Origin: Magicicada septendecula
Taxonomy: Eukaryota > Arthropoda > Insecta > Hemiptera > Cicadidae
Assembly: GCA_034769895.1 (NCBI GenBank)
Contig: CM068372.1
Location: forward strand, 432,653,958-432,717,957
Direction of reading: 5' to 3'
Length of the DNA stretch: 64,000 nucleotides
Position numbers and translations under genes: made by a program. Within the stretch, counting starts at the first letter, position 1. Every line of letters begins with the position of its first letter. This document shows positions 48,024 through 59,111 of this stretch, piece by piece. Below the pieces are notes generated by a model. That model ran no database searches, was not told the origin of the DNA, and worked only from the letters and a program-made list of their open reading frames with translations.

Positions 48024-50089
48024 ATGCAACGTCGAGCAACATCGAAGAAACGGGCGGCGGAGGCCGAAAAGGAAATCAATATGGAAGACAAAGAGGCGAC
48101 GCTGGTTGGAAGAAGTGGAAATGATGCTACCTCCGATCGAACCAACCAAACCGATGTTATAAAAGGAACAACCCGAGGTACCAACGCAAACAGGGGACGT
48201 AAATATCCCAGAGAAACAGGTAGAAAAGTCCACACGAACAGACAATGGGGACATGCAAGAAATGTTCAGGCTGATGATGGAAATGAGTAAGAAAATGGAT
48301 TCCACAAAGGAAGAAATCAAATCCACAAAGGAAGAATTGAGTAAGGAAAGGAAGGAGGACAACCAGTCTTTAAAGGAAGAGTTCAAAACAACCAAGGAAG
48401 GATTGGGTAATAAAATTGAAGAAAAGAGTAAGAAGATGGAAGAGAAGATGGAAGAAAACAGTAAGAAGATGGAAGTTGACTACCAACAGTTAAGGGAAGA
48501 ATTAAGGGAGAATAGCAGGAAGATGGAAAGTGACAACCAACAGTTGAAGGAAGAGTTGAAGGAAGATAACAAGAAGATGGAAGAGAAAATGGAGGAGAAG
48601 TTGGAAGAAGTGAAGGAGGATAACCAACTATTAAGAGAAGAATTAAGGGAAGTTAACCAAGAAAATCTGGACAAATTAGACGAGAAGATAGAGTTGTTAA
48701 AGGAAGAGTTGAGCAAGGAAATCAACGATAATAATGAATTAGAAAACAACTAACAACGACAACTAAGAAATTAGAAGAAGAAACCATGGGAATCAAACAA
48801 AAAATTAAGGAAGTGGACGAAAGGTGTAGTCAGACGGAGAGAGAAGTACAGGGTTTCAAAGAAGAAGTAAACACCAAGTTCACTAATATCGAAGAGTACC
48901 GTAGAAGAAAGATGGAAGAAAACCGAAGAGAAACCCAGGAAGAATTCGGGAAGGTACGGAACCAAGCCGCGGAAAGGTGTGACGGAATGGAAGAGGGTAT
49001 GACGAATATAACGGGTCAAGTACGGCAGAGCCAAGAAGAAGTGGAAGTCATTAGAAATCGACCCACTAACTTTACTGGGATACCAAAGAATGAAAATCGG
49101 GAATGGTTAAATTTCCGACAATACAAAAGAAAACCGATAGAGTTTCTGGCCCGGTTTGAGGAATACTTTGCCAAACATAGAGGGAATAGGTGGAATAACA
49201 ACCGGGAGATATTGGACGAGTCGTTCAGGGAAATGACCGACAACTGGTGGATGGCGAATCGAAGTGAGATCGCGGACTACCAACAGTTCAGAAACCTATT
49301 CAAAGCGAAGTACTGGTCAGAAACCACGCAGAACTTGATACGAGACAATATCTGCCATGGACGATATAAAGCCCAAATAGGTAACACCATGACGGCCTAT
49401 TTCTTAGGAAAGGTGTGTCTGGCGAAACATTTAGAACCGGCAATACTCGAGGAATGCCTGGTGAACAAATTGTCCTACCACTATGACGAAGACATAATCA
49501 GAGCAAGAAGGGGTAGCCAGATAAAGACAGTGCAAGCCATGACCGAATTACTGGAGAGTTACGAGAACGAGGAATACTACCGTCAGAGTAGAAGGAGGAA
49601 CGATCGGCCGGAAATAAGAAGTAATCAGTAGCCCAGTAACAATGACAACCACTATGGTAACAACTACCAAGGGAACCGTAACCATCAAAATAATTATAAT
49701 GGTAATAATAACCCTCCAAATAACAATAATAATAACTTCAACAATAATCCGAATATTAATAGGAATAATAACAACTACCCAAATAAACGAAATAACTACT
49801 ATCAGCACCCTAATAATTCTTAAAGTCAGAGAAACCCCCACCCAGGTAATACTGAACGTTATTACCAAAATAATAGTAATTACAATTCCAACAACTACAA
49901 TAATAACAACAGGATTTCCCGACCACGGGTAAATTTCATAAGAGCTGAAGATTATGGGCCAAGAAGGTATAACCGTCAGCGAAGGAACAGTTTTCACGAT
50001 GGAGATCGTCGGCGGAGGAGCGAAAAACGTGATGGTCCGAGGTACGAACAAAATAGACGAAGTACCAGTCTAGATGATCCTGGCCGGTA
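48024..50089 (+). pseudogene. Coiled-coil, Asn-rich Gag of the non-autonomous LTR element
   Basis: Starts near 48024 (MQRRATSKKRAAEAEKE). It shifts frame near 48160 and runs as a long Lys/Glu-rich coiled coil with repeated phrases such as KKMEEKMEE and QQLREELRE to 48753. It shifts back near 48730 and continues through a gag core (48786-49631) with WLNFRQYKRKP, FLARFEEYF, FRNLFKAKYW and YLAKHLEP-like helices. After an in-frame TAG at 49629-49631 the same frame encodes an Asn-rich stretch (about 49640-49930) and a basic tail, with further stops at about 49822 and 50087. No zinc knuckle was seen; the Arg-rich tail may bind RNA instead. The breaks make this copy defective. Confidence 0.72.
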
Positions 50090-50215
50090 ACCAAACCGAG
50101 AACAAACATTTGAACATAGTACAGAGCGGCAGGAACCGACGCAAGGTTTCCAGACCGACACCTCGGTCGGCCCTAATAACAACAGCGAACACGATAATTT
50201 AAACGGGAGGAGGCA

Positions 50216-50653
50216 GTGATGAATTATCACGACCCTTCACTGCTCCTATCTCCTGGGTATAGACAAGAGTTGCAAGGTGCAGCTGGATTGAATAACTTTA
50301 CCATCATGAGAAATAACTATCTAAAAAACATAAGAACTGAACTATTGGAAGAGAACGAAACTAGCCTCAATAGTCAGAATAATGAAATAATATATATAAA
50401 AGCGGAAGTAGAAGGAATGCCCGCCAAGATCATGATTGATACCGGTGCGAATATATCAATAATTAATATAATTGAATTGGAAAGAATCCAGAAAGGATGT
50501 GGTAGAACATTGCCAATGTTGCCAGTAAATAATATTATCTTAGTAGGTGCAACTGGCCGCCAAAACAAAACTATTAGAAAACAAGTTTCTGTAAATGTCA
50601 TTAGCCGTGGTATAGCTTTAAATATGGTATTTTTAATCGGGCAACCACTATAA
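50216..50653 (+). pseudogene. Aspartic protease of the LTR element, followed by deletion junction
   Basis: The 145-codon frame contains MIDTGANISII with the catalytic motif DTGA at residues 75-78, preceded by the expected strand (YIKAEVEGMPAKI) and followed by a conserved hydrophobic segment (NIILVGATGR). This is the N-terminal domain of a gypsy-type pol. The frame stops at 50653, where reverse transcriptase should follow; instead integrase sequence begins about 30 bp later in another frame. The protease itself looks intact. Confidence 0.8.
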
Positions 50654-50682
50654 AGGTTCTTGGAGTAATAACGGAATTATAT

Positions 50683-51336
50683 GTGCCAGAAATAGGAAAA
50701 CCAACTTCAATCATCACTGACCATGGTACACAGTTTAAAGGGAAAAGATGGCGGGATACATTATTATCACTTGGTATTAAAACATACAAGACATCAGTGT
50801 ACCACCCAAGTAGTAATCCGGCAGAGAGGGTATTAAGAGAAATGGGGAGAATATTGAGAACGTACTGTCACCACCAACAGAAAAAGTGGCAAGAATACCT
50901 AGCAGCCACGGAGAAGTTTCTAAATTTCGATCACCATCCAGCTATAGGAATTACCCCTTACTCCGCCATGTACGAGAAACCAACCCCACGAGAGATTGAA
51001 GAAATAATAGAGTTCCCGATGAATGATGGTCGTAAGTGTGACAAGGTGAAATTTTATAACAAGGTGGCCGAAGACCAGGAAAAACGGCAAACCAAATATC
51101 AGAAGGCGATTGGACGAATAATATCGTATAAAGAGGGAGAAAAAGTACTGTTAAAAAACCGCGAACTACCCAGCACCCTAGAAGGGATAACGAAGAAATT
51201 ATTATTACTCTATACTGGACCATATCTCGTTACCAAAAATAATAACAACAACACATATGAACTGAAAGAAATAGTTTCTGGAAAAACCAAAGGAGTATAC
51301 AACCAAGCCTCCATAAAAAAATATTACGAAGATTGA
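50683..51336 (+). pseudogene. Integrase, C-terminal half
   Basis: The 217-codon frame contains the second and third catalytic residues of the DDE triad: D13 in ITDHGTQFKGKRW and E48 in PSSNPAERVLREMGRIL. FLNFDHHPAIGITPYSAMYE follows, then a chromatin-targeting-like C-terminus with KVLLKNRELP and YTGPYLVTKN. The HHCC zinc domain and first aspartate are missing, removed by the same deletion that took reverse transcriptase. The residual protein cannot catalyse integration. The frame itself is unbroken to its natural-looking end at 51336. Confidence 0.85.
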
Positions 51337-51340
51337 ATTT

Positions 51341-51520
51341 AGAATTTAATAAAAAAGGTCAAAATTTAAAAAATAGTAAGACCAACTTACTAGTGATGAG
51401 AAAGAAAATAATTTGGAATTAGAAGAAGAATAGAATTAGACGTTAATAAAAGGTCAAAATTTAAAAAATAGTAAGACCAACTTACCAGTGATTTGAGAAA
51501 CAAAATAATTTGGAATTAAA
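51341..51520 (+). repeat. Two-copy 95-bp tandem repeat after integrase
   Basis: AGGTCAAAATTTAAAAAATAGTAAGACCAACTTAC occurs from about 51356 and again from about 51451, followed in both by a GTGAT...AAAATAATTTGGAATTA stretch. A weaker third copy may follow near 51545-51600. No function is evident. Confidence 0.85.
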
Positions 51521-51644
51521 AAAAAAGGATTTATTATTATAAAAAATTGTCTAAATTCTAAAAAATAATGAGATCAACTTATAATGATTTGAAGAAAATA
51601 ATGTGATTAATTAAGAAAGAAAATTAGAAAAAATCCAGAATAAA

Positions 51645-52905
51645 TGTGAATTTCATACATGTAACGGAAGCAAAACAGATTTGAAACCATGTATTGCTAA
51701 TATTAAATTGGCTAAGACGTTTTTAGATGACGAAGGAAGTTAGAAGAGTTGATTATTAGACTTTGTCGAGCACACTTGAACGTGATTTTGGCTAAATATT
51801 AACCTAATAGCGAAGACAAGTATGGCACTCATCCAGGAAGCCTAGTCTTCAGTGAAAATCGTGAGTTTCGGAAAATTTCATTTTCACTTTAAATTCAGTG
51901 GAATTAACACATGCAAACATTAAACTAGATTAACACAGAACAGAAACTAAGTGAATTCATAATTTAAACCTTTTAAAACCAATAATTCAGAATAAAGAAA
52001 AGAACGGTGCAATTGTCGACCTTATTGACAAAAGTGAATTATAACATTATCCAACACATTTTATCGAAGTGAATCACAAACACTGAACCAGGACCACTCC
52101 ACTAACACCAGAAGGAATAATCACAACTGCAGGAACGAGAAACCATTGGAAAAGCATTTGAAGCAGATTCTTCGAGGTGCATTCGTCTAAACACATCTGA
52201 CTACGGAGCGGCTATCTTTGAGTTCCCACAATTCCAAGCGCCACGGCCAGTATACCTTCGAATGGTTCGAACAATTTCTTTATTAACCATTATCTATTGA
52301 ATGATATGTTTGTATTTTAATTAATAAGTTTGTAATTTGTAATGTTATACTTTCTATACTATGCCCTTTTTCTCTGACTATATATAAAATAACTGTTCAA
52401 AGAACCCGAGAATAAATAATTTGTATAATATATTGATTTGCCCTGAGAGAGTCGATTCATCAGTCGATATAAAATCGATTACTTTACTAATTGTTAATAA
52501 AAATCATTTAATATTATTATTTTGAATCCTATTTATTCCTCACTTATAAATAGAATAATATAACACATTAGTTGAGACACAACTACCAGAACAGCTGAGT
52601 TTAACCACTTTAAAGGAGGATAAACTGCAAATAAGGAAAGATCACCAATCGATTGTTCCTGGAGACAATCCTATTAACATAATAAAAGAATTCTAAATAC
52701 ACCAAAGGATATAATTCGACAAAAACAATTAATAAGAAGTTCAAAACACAACGAAACAGTTTAAAATATTTAATACTAAATTAATTAAATTAATAAAAAA
52801 TAAAACAAGAAAAAAATATAATAAATATTAAAAAAAATTTTTTTTAAACCTAACAACAAGAATTATTTTTATTAACAGTATACAAGATTTTTTTAATTTG
52901 TTACA
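51645..52905 (+). repeat. 3' LTR, truncated to 1.26 kb
   Basis: Near-identical to 46653-47915. The first 1.75 kb of the family LTR is absent. The break coincides with the short shared phrase AATGTRAATTTCATACA, suggesting a deletion through microhomology that also removed the polypurine tract region. Alternatively this is the natural LTR and 44904-46652 is an older copy. Confidence 0.82.
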
Positions 52906-52906
52906 A

Positions 52907-53480
52907 TATATGTAGCCGTATGCGGGAATTTACTATATATAACCGTATCTCGTGAAGTGTCTTGCCGGCCTGGACACAACTGTAACGTAATTCTCTCATA
53001 CATATTTCCACTATCTGTCAAGAAATGTTGGACTCTTTGAGATGTTTTAGGAACGGTTTCGACAAATGCCGTACTACACTATCTGTCCAATTGTAATCGG
53101 ACACTTAGCAAATATTTGGATGCTGTTTGACACATGATGCATTGTAATACAGGCACACCAAAGTCAGGGTCTACACAATGCACAGTTCGTGCGTTGTATA
53201 TTCTGAGCACTCACAGCTGGTCCAATTGTCTTAAACGAAAGACAGATAGGCTACACCAAACGGTTCTCAGTTAATGAAGCGATAATGTAATGATCGGGGA
53301 GGAGCAAGGATTCTTCAAATGTTCTTCAATCCCATATGTCAATCGGAATGTAACGAACACATGTATCTATAAGAACGTGAGAAAGCGTTGGAATGGTCGG
53401 TATTATAATAGTACGATATGCGTTAAAAGTGTCGATAATTTTGGCAAAAAAAAGATCGACATATATTATAATGAAAATAT
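52907..53480. other. DNA between two LTR-family copies
   Basis: No gene recognised. The phrase CTATCTGTCCAATTGTAATCGGAC at 53080-53103 vaguely recalls Tc1-like ends, but no element could be delimited. Confidence 0.45.
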
Positions 53481-53742
53481 TGTAGCATGACAGATTATCC
53501 ACATTGTTCTAAATTAAGAAATAATAATGTATAAAATAAAAATAATATGATATCAAGGAAAACTACTATAAAAATTAATCAAGTACCACAGTGGAGTGTA
53601 ATCATAGTTCGAAGAGATAAAATAAATTAAAACCAACCATGCAATATATAAGAAATAATGGGAAAATTATGATAGTCCAAAAAGTAAGGAAATACCCAGG
53701 TAGTATAGGAGCAGGTCAGGAAATGCCCAGGATAAACAAACC

Positions 53743-56638
53743 TCTAGATATTGTGTGTTGTGTTGTGTTGTCGTGTTGTTATGTCGGGTGTTACACTCCG
53801 CGCACTTTTAATACTTACTAATTGCTGGGTTATCTGCGACGATGTTGTCCTGCAAACACAACTTAAGCTAATATGTGTATGTGGGCGCCACTTGGATATT
53901 TGTTCCAAGAAATTATTATTATTAAAAAACTGAATTTTGATTTTGTTAAATTAATTATATGAAAAATGTGAACAAGTCAGTTTGAATTGTAAATAACGTA
54001 TGTTTAATGATCTTTCTTTTCATAAAAATCGTCTGAAGGACTAACACTCGAATTAAACAAAATTGCAGAGTTAAAAAAATTATTATTGACAAGTTTTTTA
54101 AGTAAGTATCGGCTAATAAATATTTTATTGCTCAGTTGAATAGCATGAATTTAATGTATGAAAAAACTTTATACTCAGGACGTGACTCCTTTGAACTATC
54201 AAGACAAATCAGTGGGATGCTTTACAAAAATTGTGTGATTTGAAGGTGTTTGACATGTGTAGTACAACTGTGTGACACTGATACCAGGTATAAATGATTT
54301 TAACTTTTGAACAACTCACGTTCCGGCGGGTAAGTACTTCCTTCACTGGACACTGTTCTTGGGGACGATTCCAATCTTGCGCCTCTTCGTGTTTACGTTC
54401 CTCACGCACTGGTAATTATTTATAAGTCAAATTACGGTTTTAAAACTCCGCACGATTGAAATAAATTCGTACTGTATCTATGCTTTGAATTCTAGCGGCG
54501 GCGAACAGCTGTCTGCATGGTTTCTCTATTCGGCCGTCACAGCGCTAGTTCCAAACTCAATGTAGAAGGCTCGCGTCAGTAAATTGTTTTGGGAATTTTG
54601 TCAAAGTCAGTTTGTCTTAGCAAATACCAGCAAAATTGATTTTCTCTATTAAAATCGGTCCTTTTCAGGGCCGCTGGATATCTGGCTGTGTGCGTTTCTA
54701 TTAAATATGGCGTGTTGCTGCTCTATTCAACAACACGTTAGCGTATACTCCTTATATAGGTTAAGTTAGTCTTTTGTCATGTACGGGAAAAAGCCTTTCT
54801 GTGTACTCGTGTTGAATTCTTGTTCTTCGACTTCGCCTTGGACGAGATGATCGGATTCGTAGGTGATGTGTCTCTTGTGGATTCAAAGCATAAAGTGTTT
54901 TTTGTGTCAAATTTCGTCTTCCTTTTATACTCTGTAAGGCTCATTGTTTTAATTTTTAAACATGAACTTCCGGTATTTTTGAGTAAAATTTTCTTCTGGA
55001 AAATATGCAAATTTTCTTCGAGAATATGCAAATGGAACATCATAGAACAAATTTGACTTCCGTAGAAGCTTTAGAACAAAAACTTCTTATTCTTCATACT
55101 AAAAAGGATATTACTGAAATTTTTCTGGTATTTGTCAAACAATTTTACAGAACTACTTACAATCTACATGCCATTATTATTTTTGGATTCTCTGCTTTCA
55201 ACTGAATACAATCATACCATACACGATTGGTTTTGAACAAATTAAATCTAATAAATTAACATAAAATACAATTCTTACCTTGTAGTGTTTGCACAAAATT
55301 CTAATTCTCTAATTATTAAAATGTTATGAAGTTGCTTGGTCCTTGCTATAACATTAATACATAACATATTTATCCTTTCATAACAAAATAAACAAATATT
55401 AAAACATATAACATATAAATAAGTTCATTTTTCTATAGGCATTACATATGGCCTAGATTTTTGTCATTAGTTTTTGATGATAATTTGTCTTTTTCGGTAT
55501 TATTATGGGATTTTTTGGGTATTCACTTAGCGTTTGTTATATTGTTTATCTTCGGGAATACCTGGTTTATCCTGATACATTTTATTTTTACTGTAATATT
55601 ACTTAGCATCTTACTGTTTTGCACAGATGAGTTATTTTCTTGGTGTGACAATTTTCACTTTTATATTTAAAATTCTCTAAGAATTAAGCGTGTCTTCAAC
55701 TGAGCAAGTATGTTTCCATTGTACATTATAGGATTGTACCTTTTTCCTTTATTTTTTCTAATATTCTGCAATTATTCTGTCAAATATGACTATTTTTGTG
55801 ATTGTTTTTTGGCCTCAGCCTGGTATGGTATAGGCAAATAGTTTCATAACTTAACTGTTAAAGTGTTTTAGGTAGTCATATATATAAGTATAGTTACATT
55901 ATATTGTATTTCAACTTTAGAATACAATTTCCTTGCATTTTGACAACATTAAATTCATAAATATTACAATTTTATATGTTCATCACATGTTTTCAGTTTA
56001 ACACAGTTTTTGACTATTTTGATTGACTTCTAATCAATTTACAGGTTTCTCTATTTAAGATAATATGTTTGTCTCTGTCCAGTTGACATTTACATATAGT
56101 TTTTATATTAATTCTATAATAATTAATTTTCACATAAAATCTGAGTGATTGGTCTCAAATCCAAAACCTTGATTTTTGTCATAACATTTATATATTTTTT
56201 ATTTTGACTTACATCCTTTTTAATGATGTATTCAAATCATTTAATACATTTATTTTATTTATATTACAAAGTATAATAATAGATCTTGTCCATTAATTCA
56301 CAATAAATAGTTTTTTTATACCCTATTCAGAGTTACATTTCTTAATATATAATGACCTCATTTTGGTCATTTCTGAGATTATCTGTTTCTCTTATAGTAT
56401 ATTATCAGTTTTACACTGTTTTTCACTTAAACAATATATATGGGGTTGGAGTCTTAGTCACAGTCTTTGTCGTTTTTTCATGTTAATGATATTAATTATT
56501 GGACAATATTACAAAATTTTTCGGATTACTTGGGTTCGATACTGTTCACCTCACCTTCCTCTTATGATAATTTACTTCGCAATTAAATTCCTTTATGGAA
56601 CGTTCTGTGACGTTACACTATTGGAATACCAACCACAT
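53743..56638. other. About 2.9-kb segment interrupting the diverged LTR
   Basis: Absent from the corresponding place in the 44.9-kb LTR, so it is probably an insertion. It starts with TGTTG repeats and contains a GC-richer patch at 54300-54740 with a donor-like GGTAAGTA at 54330-54337 and a histone-type stem-loop match at 54657-54672. Open frames at 54209-54409 and 54777-55043 (minus) are unbroken but unrecognised. No terminal repeats or target duplication were identified. Confidence 0.45.
54657..54672 (+). other. Stem-loop matching the histone mRNA 3'-end consensus
   Basis: GGTCCTTTTCAGGGCC folds into a 6-bp stem (one G-U pair) with the loop UUUC and fits every position of the metazoan histone 3' stem-loop consensus. 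However, no histone coding sequence lies upstream, the 3' flank lacks the usual ACCA, and no purine-rich downstream element was seen. It may be coincidental. Confidence 0.35.
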
Positions 56639-58703
56639 GTAATAAAATTAGAAACCCCCAAAAAAGATGAAAATACATAAGAAAAGTACAATGCAATAAA
56701 ATAAGAGTAAATATAAAGTATGTGTAAGTAAAGGTTCTAGATATAAATTTAAAAATGTACCAGTGCAATTTAATTTTATAATGAAAAGCGAATTCTGATG
56801 ATCTCATATAAGTGATATTCTTTATCATACAATACCAGACAAAATGACAAAAAATAATATAAGAGTGTGTAATCAATAGTGAAGTGAACAAGGGGAAATC
56901 CCTAAACTAAAACCAAAAACAGCAAAGGACTACTTAAAAAATTAATTTTAATAAATAATTTAAATGAAGAAGGAACAGATGTGTTTTGTTTATATTAACC
57001 GTTCACTGAACTCGAGGCTTGAATGTTTGAGATTGAGTATAAATTTTTTTGTTATAAAATATTTATTATGTTTTAATGATATTAATTAATAATAAACCTT
57101 ACTGTAATTAAATAAGGGTAATTTAGTTAAGATGTTATAAGAACTGTAGGTCAGAGAGGGTGTTAGCAAGCTGGAATAATAATAAACATTGTAAATGAAC
57201 TAACATAAAATCTAGGCCAGATGGTAAATCTCACAAACCTTGTAATTAGTAAATAAGTAAAGGAAATTAATTAAATTGATGAAAATCATATAATGTAAAT
57301 CAATCACTGTGTGTTATAACTGTAACAATACTTTGTAAAGGTATTGAAGAAATGTATAAAATATTATTAGAAAAAATGCAAGTGTAATAACACTGGAATC
57401 TAAGGGAAAAGCCTAAATTAAAGGTAATATGTAAATTAGTTAACCAAATCATAAAATTACAAAGAATTAAAGAAAAATAACCATCTTAATTTAATTAGTA
57501 ATCTTGTTCAATGTTAATTAGATACTAACAGAAATTGTAAACCATTTAATGTGACAGGAAGTACAGTTAAATCCTACATTCAAATATACTGTAAATATGA
57601 TTTTTGAGTTAAAAATACTATAAAGTATATCATGTTTGATATTAAATAACGCAGAATTAAATAAGGAAATTGATTATGTAATTAGTATTTAATAAAATTA
57701 TGTAATAAGCAAAATGTAATTAATCATATAATGTAAAAGTCAATTATTTAGGCGGAAATGCCATCTGGTTAAAACGATGTAGATTTAATATTAATTCAGC
57801 CAGGACCTATTGTATGGAGAAGAAAGAGAGTTAGTTGATTGTTACACGTTGAGACGTACACTTCGAAACGATCTCAGACAAAGGAATTCATTAAAAAAGA
57901 GAGAAGATAATTTTTGGATATAATTAAACCTATAAAAAATAACCCAGAGAAATTGAAAAATATGATTATTCAACACTGAGTTAACCTGAACACATATGAA
58001 CACTGATTGCCGTGCCGAACAACTGACCACTAACCCCGAATAATTACACTGGGAGGAAGAGGAATTAATCACTACTGCTAGGAAGAGGAACACACCAATA
58101 ATCCACATTTATTTGAAGAAACCCCGTTGTGAAGGCTTCGCTTACATTGGCAGCACGTGGACAGCCATTTTGGAATACTCCCGGCATCCTCTGTGGTGAC
58201 GTCAGAACATCATCCGGAGTTTGGGTTCGAGAAATCTAATTTATTAACATTTATATCTTAGATAATATTTCTATTTTTTATAATTAAGACGTTTTTTCTG
58301 TAAGTGTTGTACTTTTCAGCTTTGCCCTTTCTCTGACTATCATAACTAACAGCTAAAAGAACCCGTAATTTAACATTACTAATTTATATACTGAAGTCAT
58401 TCGCCCTGAGATATGAGTTGCGAGCTGTCGATTAACTAATCGATTTAAAACCGATTAATCTCTATAACGTTAATAAATTCATTGAATATTAGAATTTTGA
58501 GTTTTATTTATTTGTAAACATTTAGATAAAAGAATTTCAGATAGTATTCGACACCTGGACTCCAAGAAAAGAAGAGAATAAAATTATTGAAGGAGTACAC
58601 TCATTAAATAATGGAAGATCACTAATCGATTGTTACATTTATAATCTAGTTCACGAAGAAAACCAATTCTAGTTATTCTAAGATATTAATTTAATTATTT
58701 AAT

Positions 58704-58785
58704 AATCAGAATGATCACAGTTGCACACCACTATGTAAAAATTATCCCAATTACATAGTGGTGTGCAACTGTGATCATTCTGATT
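58704..58785. repeat. Perfect 35-bp inverted repeat with 12-nt loop inserted in the LTR
   Basis: 58704-58738 is the exact reverse complement of 58751-58785. AATTATTTAATAAT occurs at 58693-58706 and 58820-58833 and may be a target duplication, but it is AT-rich. The equivalent place in the 44.9-kb LTR lacks the hairpin, so it is an insertion or local rearrangement. Related sequence is at 62073-62137. Confidence 0.85.
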
Positions 58786-59111
58786 GTGATTTCAACCACT
58801 AACACAAATTTCTTCATTAAATTATTTAATAATTAAAGGAATTAATAATTAATAAATAAATAATTAATTAAACATACAAATAAATAAATAAATAAAATAT
58901 AATTTGTTTTTATTTTTTCAAACAAAATTTTTTTTATTCTATTATAATTTTTTGTAACTCCGAACACTACCTAATTTTAATAATTTTGTTACAAAATTGG
59001 CTAGCCCAACAGTGGGGTTGAAGATTAGTACTGAGGAGGAAAATTTTGATGTAATTAAATAAATAATCCACATTAAGTGTAATATAACAAAATTTGGATT
59101 TTGTTACAAAA

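Larger units (their letters stand above)
44904..52906 (+). mobile_element. Non-autonomous LTR retrotransposon lacking reverse transcriptase
   Basis: Left LTR 44904-47915, then primer-binding region, broken gag, protease and a partial integrase, then an LTR copy 51645-52905 missing its first 1.75 kb. The left LTR start is supported by colinear homology with another copy at 53481-58993. TATAT precedes 44904 and follows 52906, a candidate 5-bp target duplication, though in TA-rich DNA. The shared LTR part differs by eye at only about 1%, so insertion is recent. Reverse transcriptase, RNase H and the first half of integrase are absent between 50653 and 50683, so movement would need enzymes from elsewhere. 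The family appears Ty3/gypsy-like from its integrase. Confidence 0.82.
53481..58993 (+). repeat. Diverged LTR of the same family, split by an insertion
   Basis: Starts TGTAGCATGACAG at 53481 like the copy at 44904. It is homologous up to about 53742, resumes near 56640 (GAAACCCCCAAAAAAGATGA) and then runs colinearly to TTTTGTTACA at 58989-58993. Similarity is clear but moderate, so it is older than the 44.9-kb element. A primer-site-like TTGGCTAGCCCAAC follows, but recognisable interior ends within about 120 bp. It could be a 5' LTR fragment or an LTR left after recombination. Confidence 0.65.

Noticed and set aside
53060-53110. Tc1-like terminal repeat
   Set aside because: Only a vague 20-bp resemblance; no partner end or TA duplication found.
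55461-56891. Small hydrophobic proteins in AT-rich DNA
   Set aside because: Phe/Ile/Leu-rich translations are expected from T-rich sequence; no motif or conserved start.
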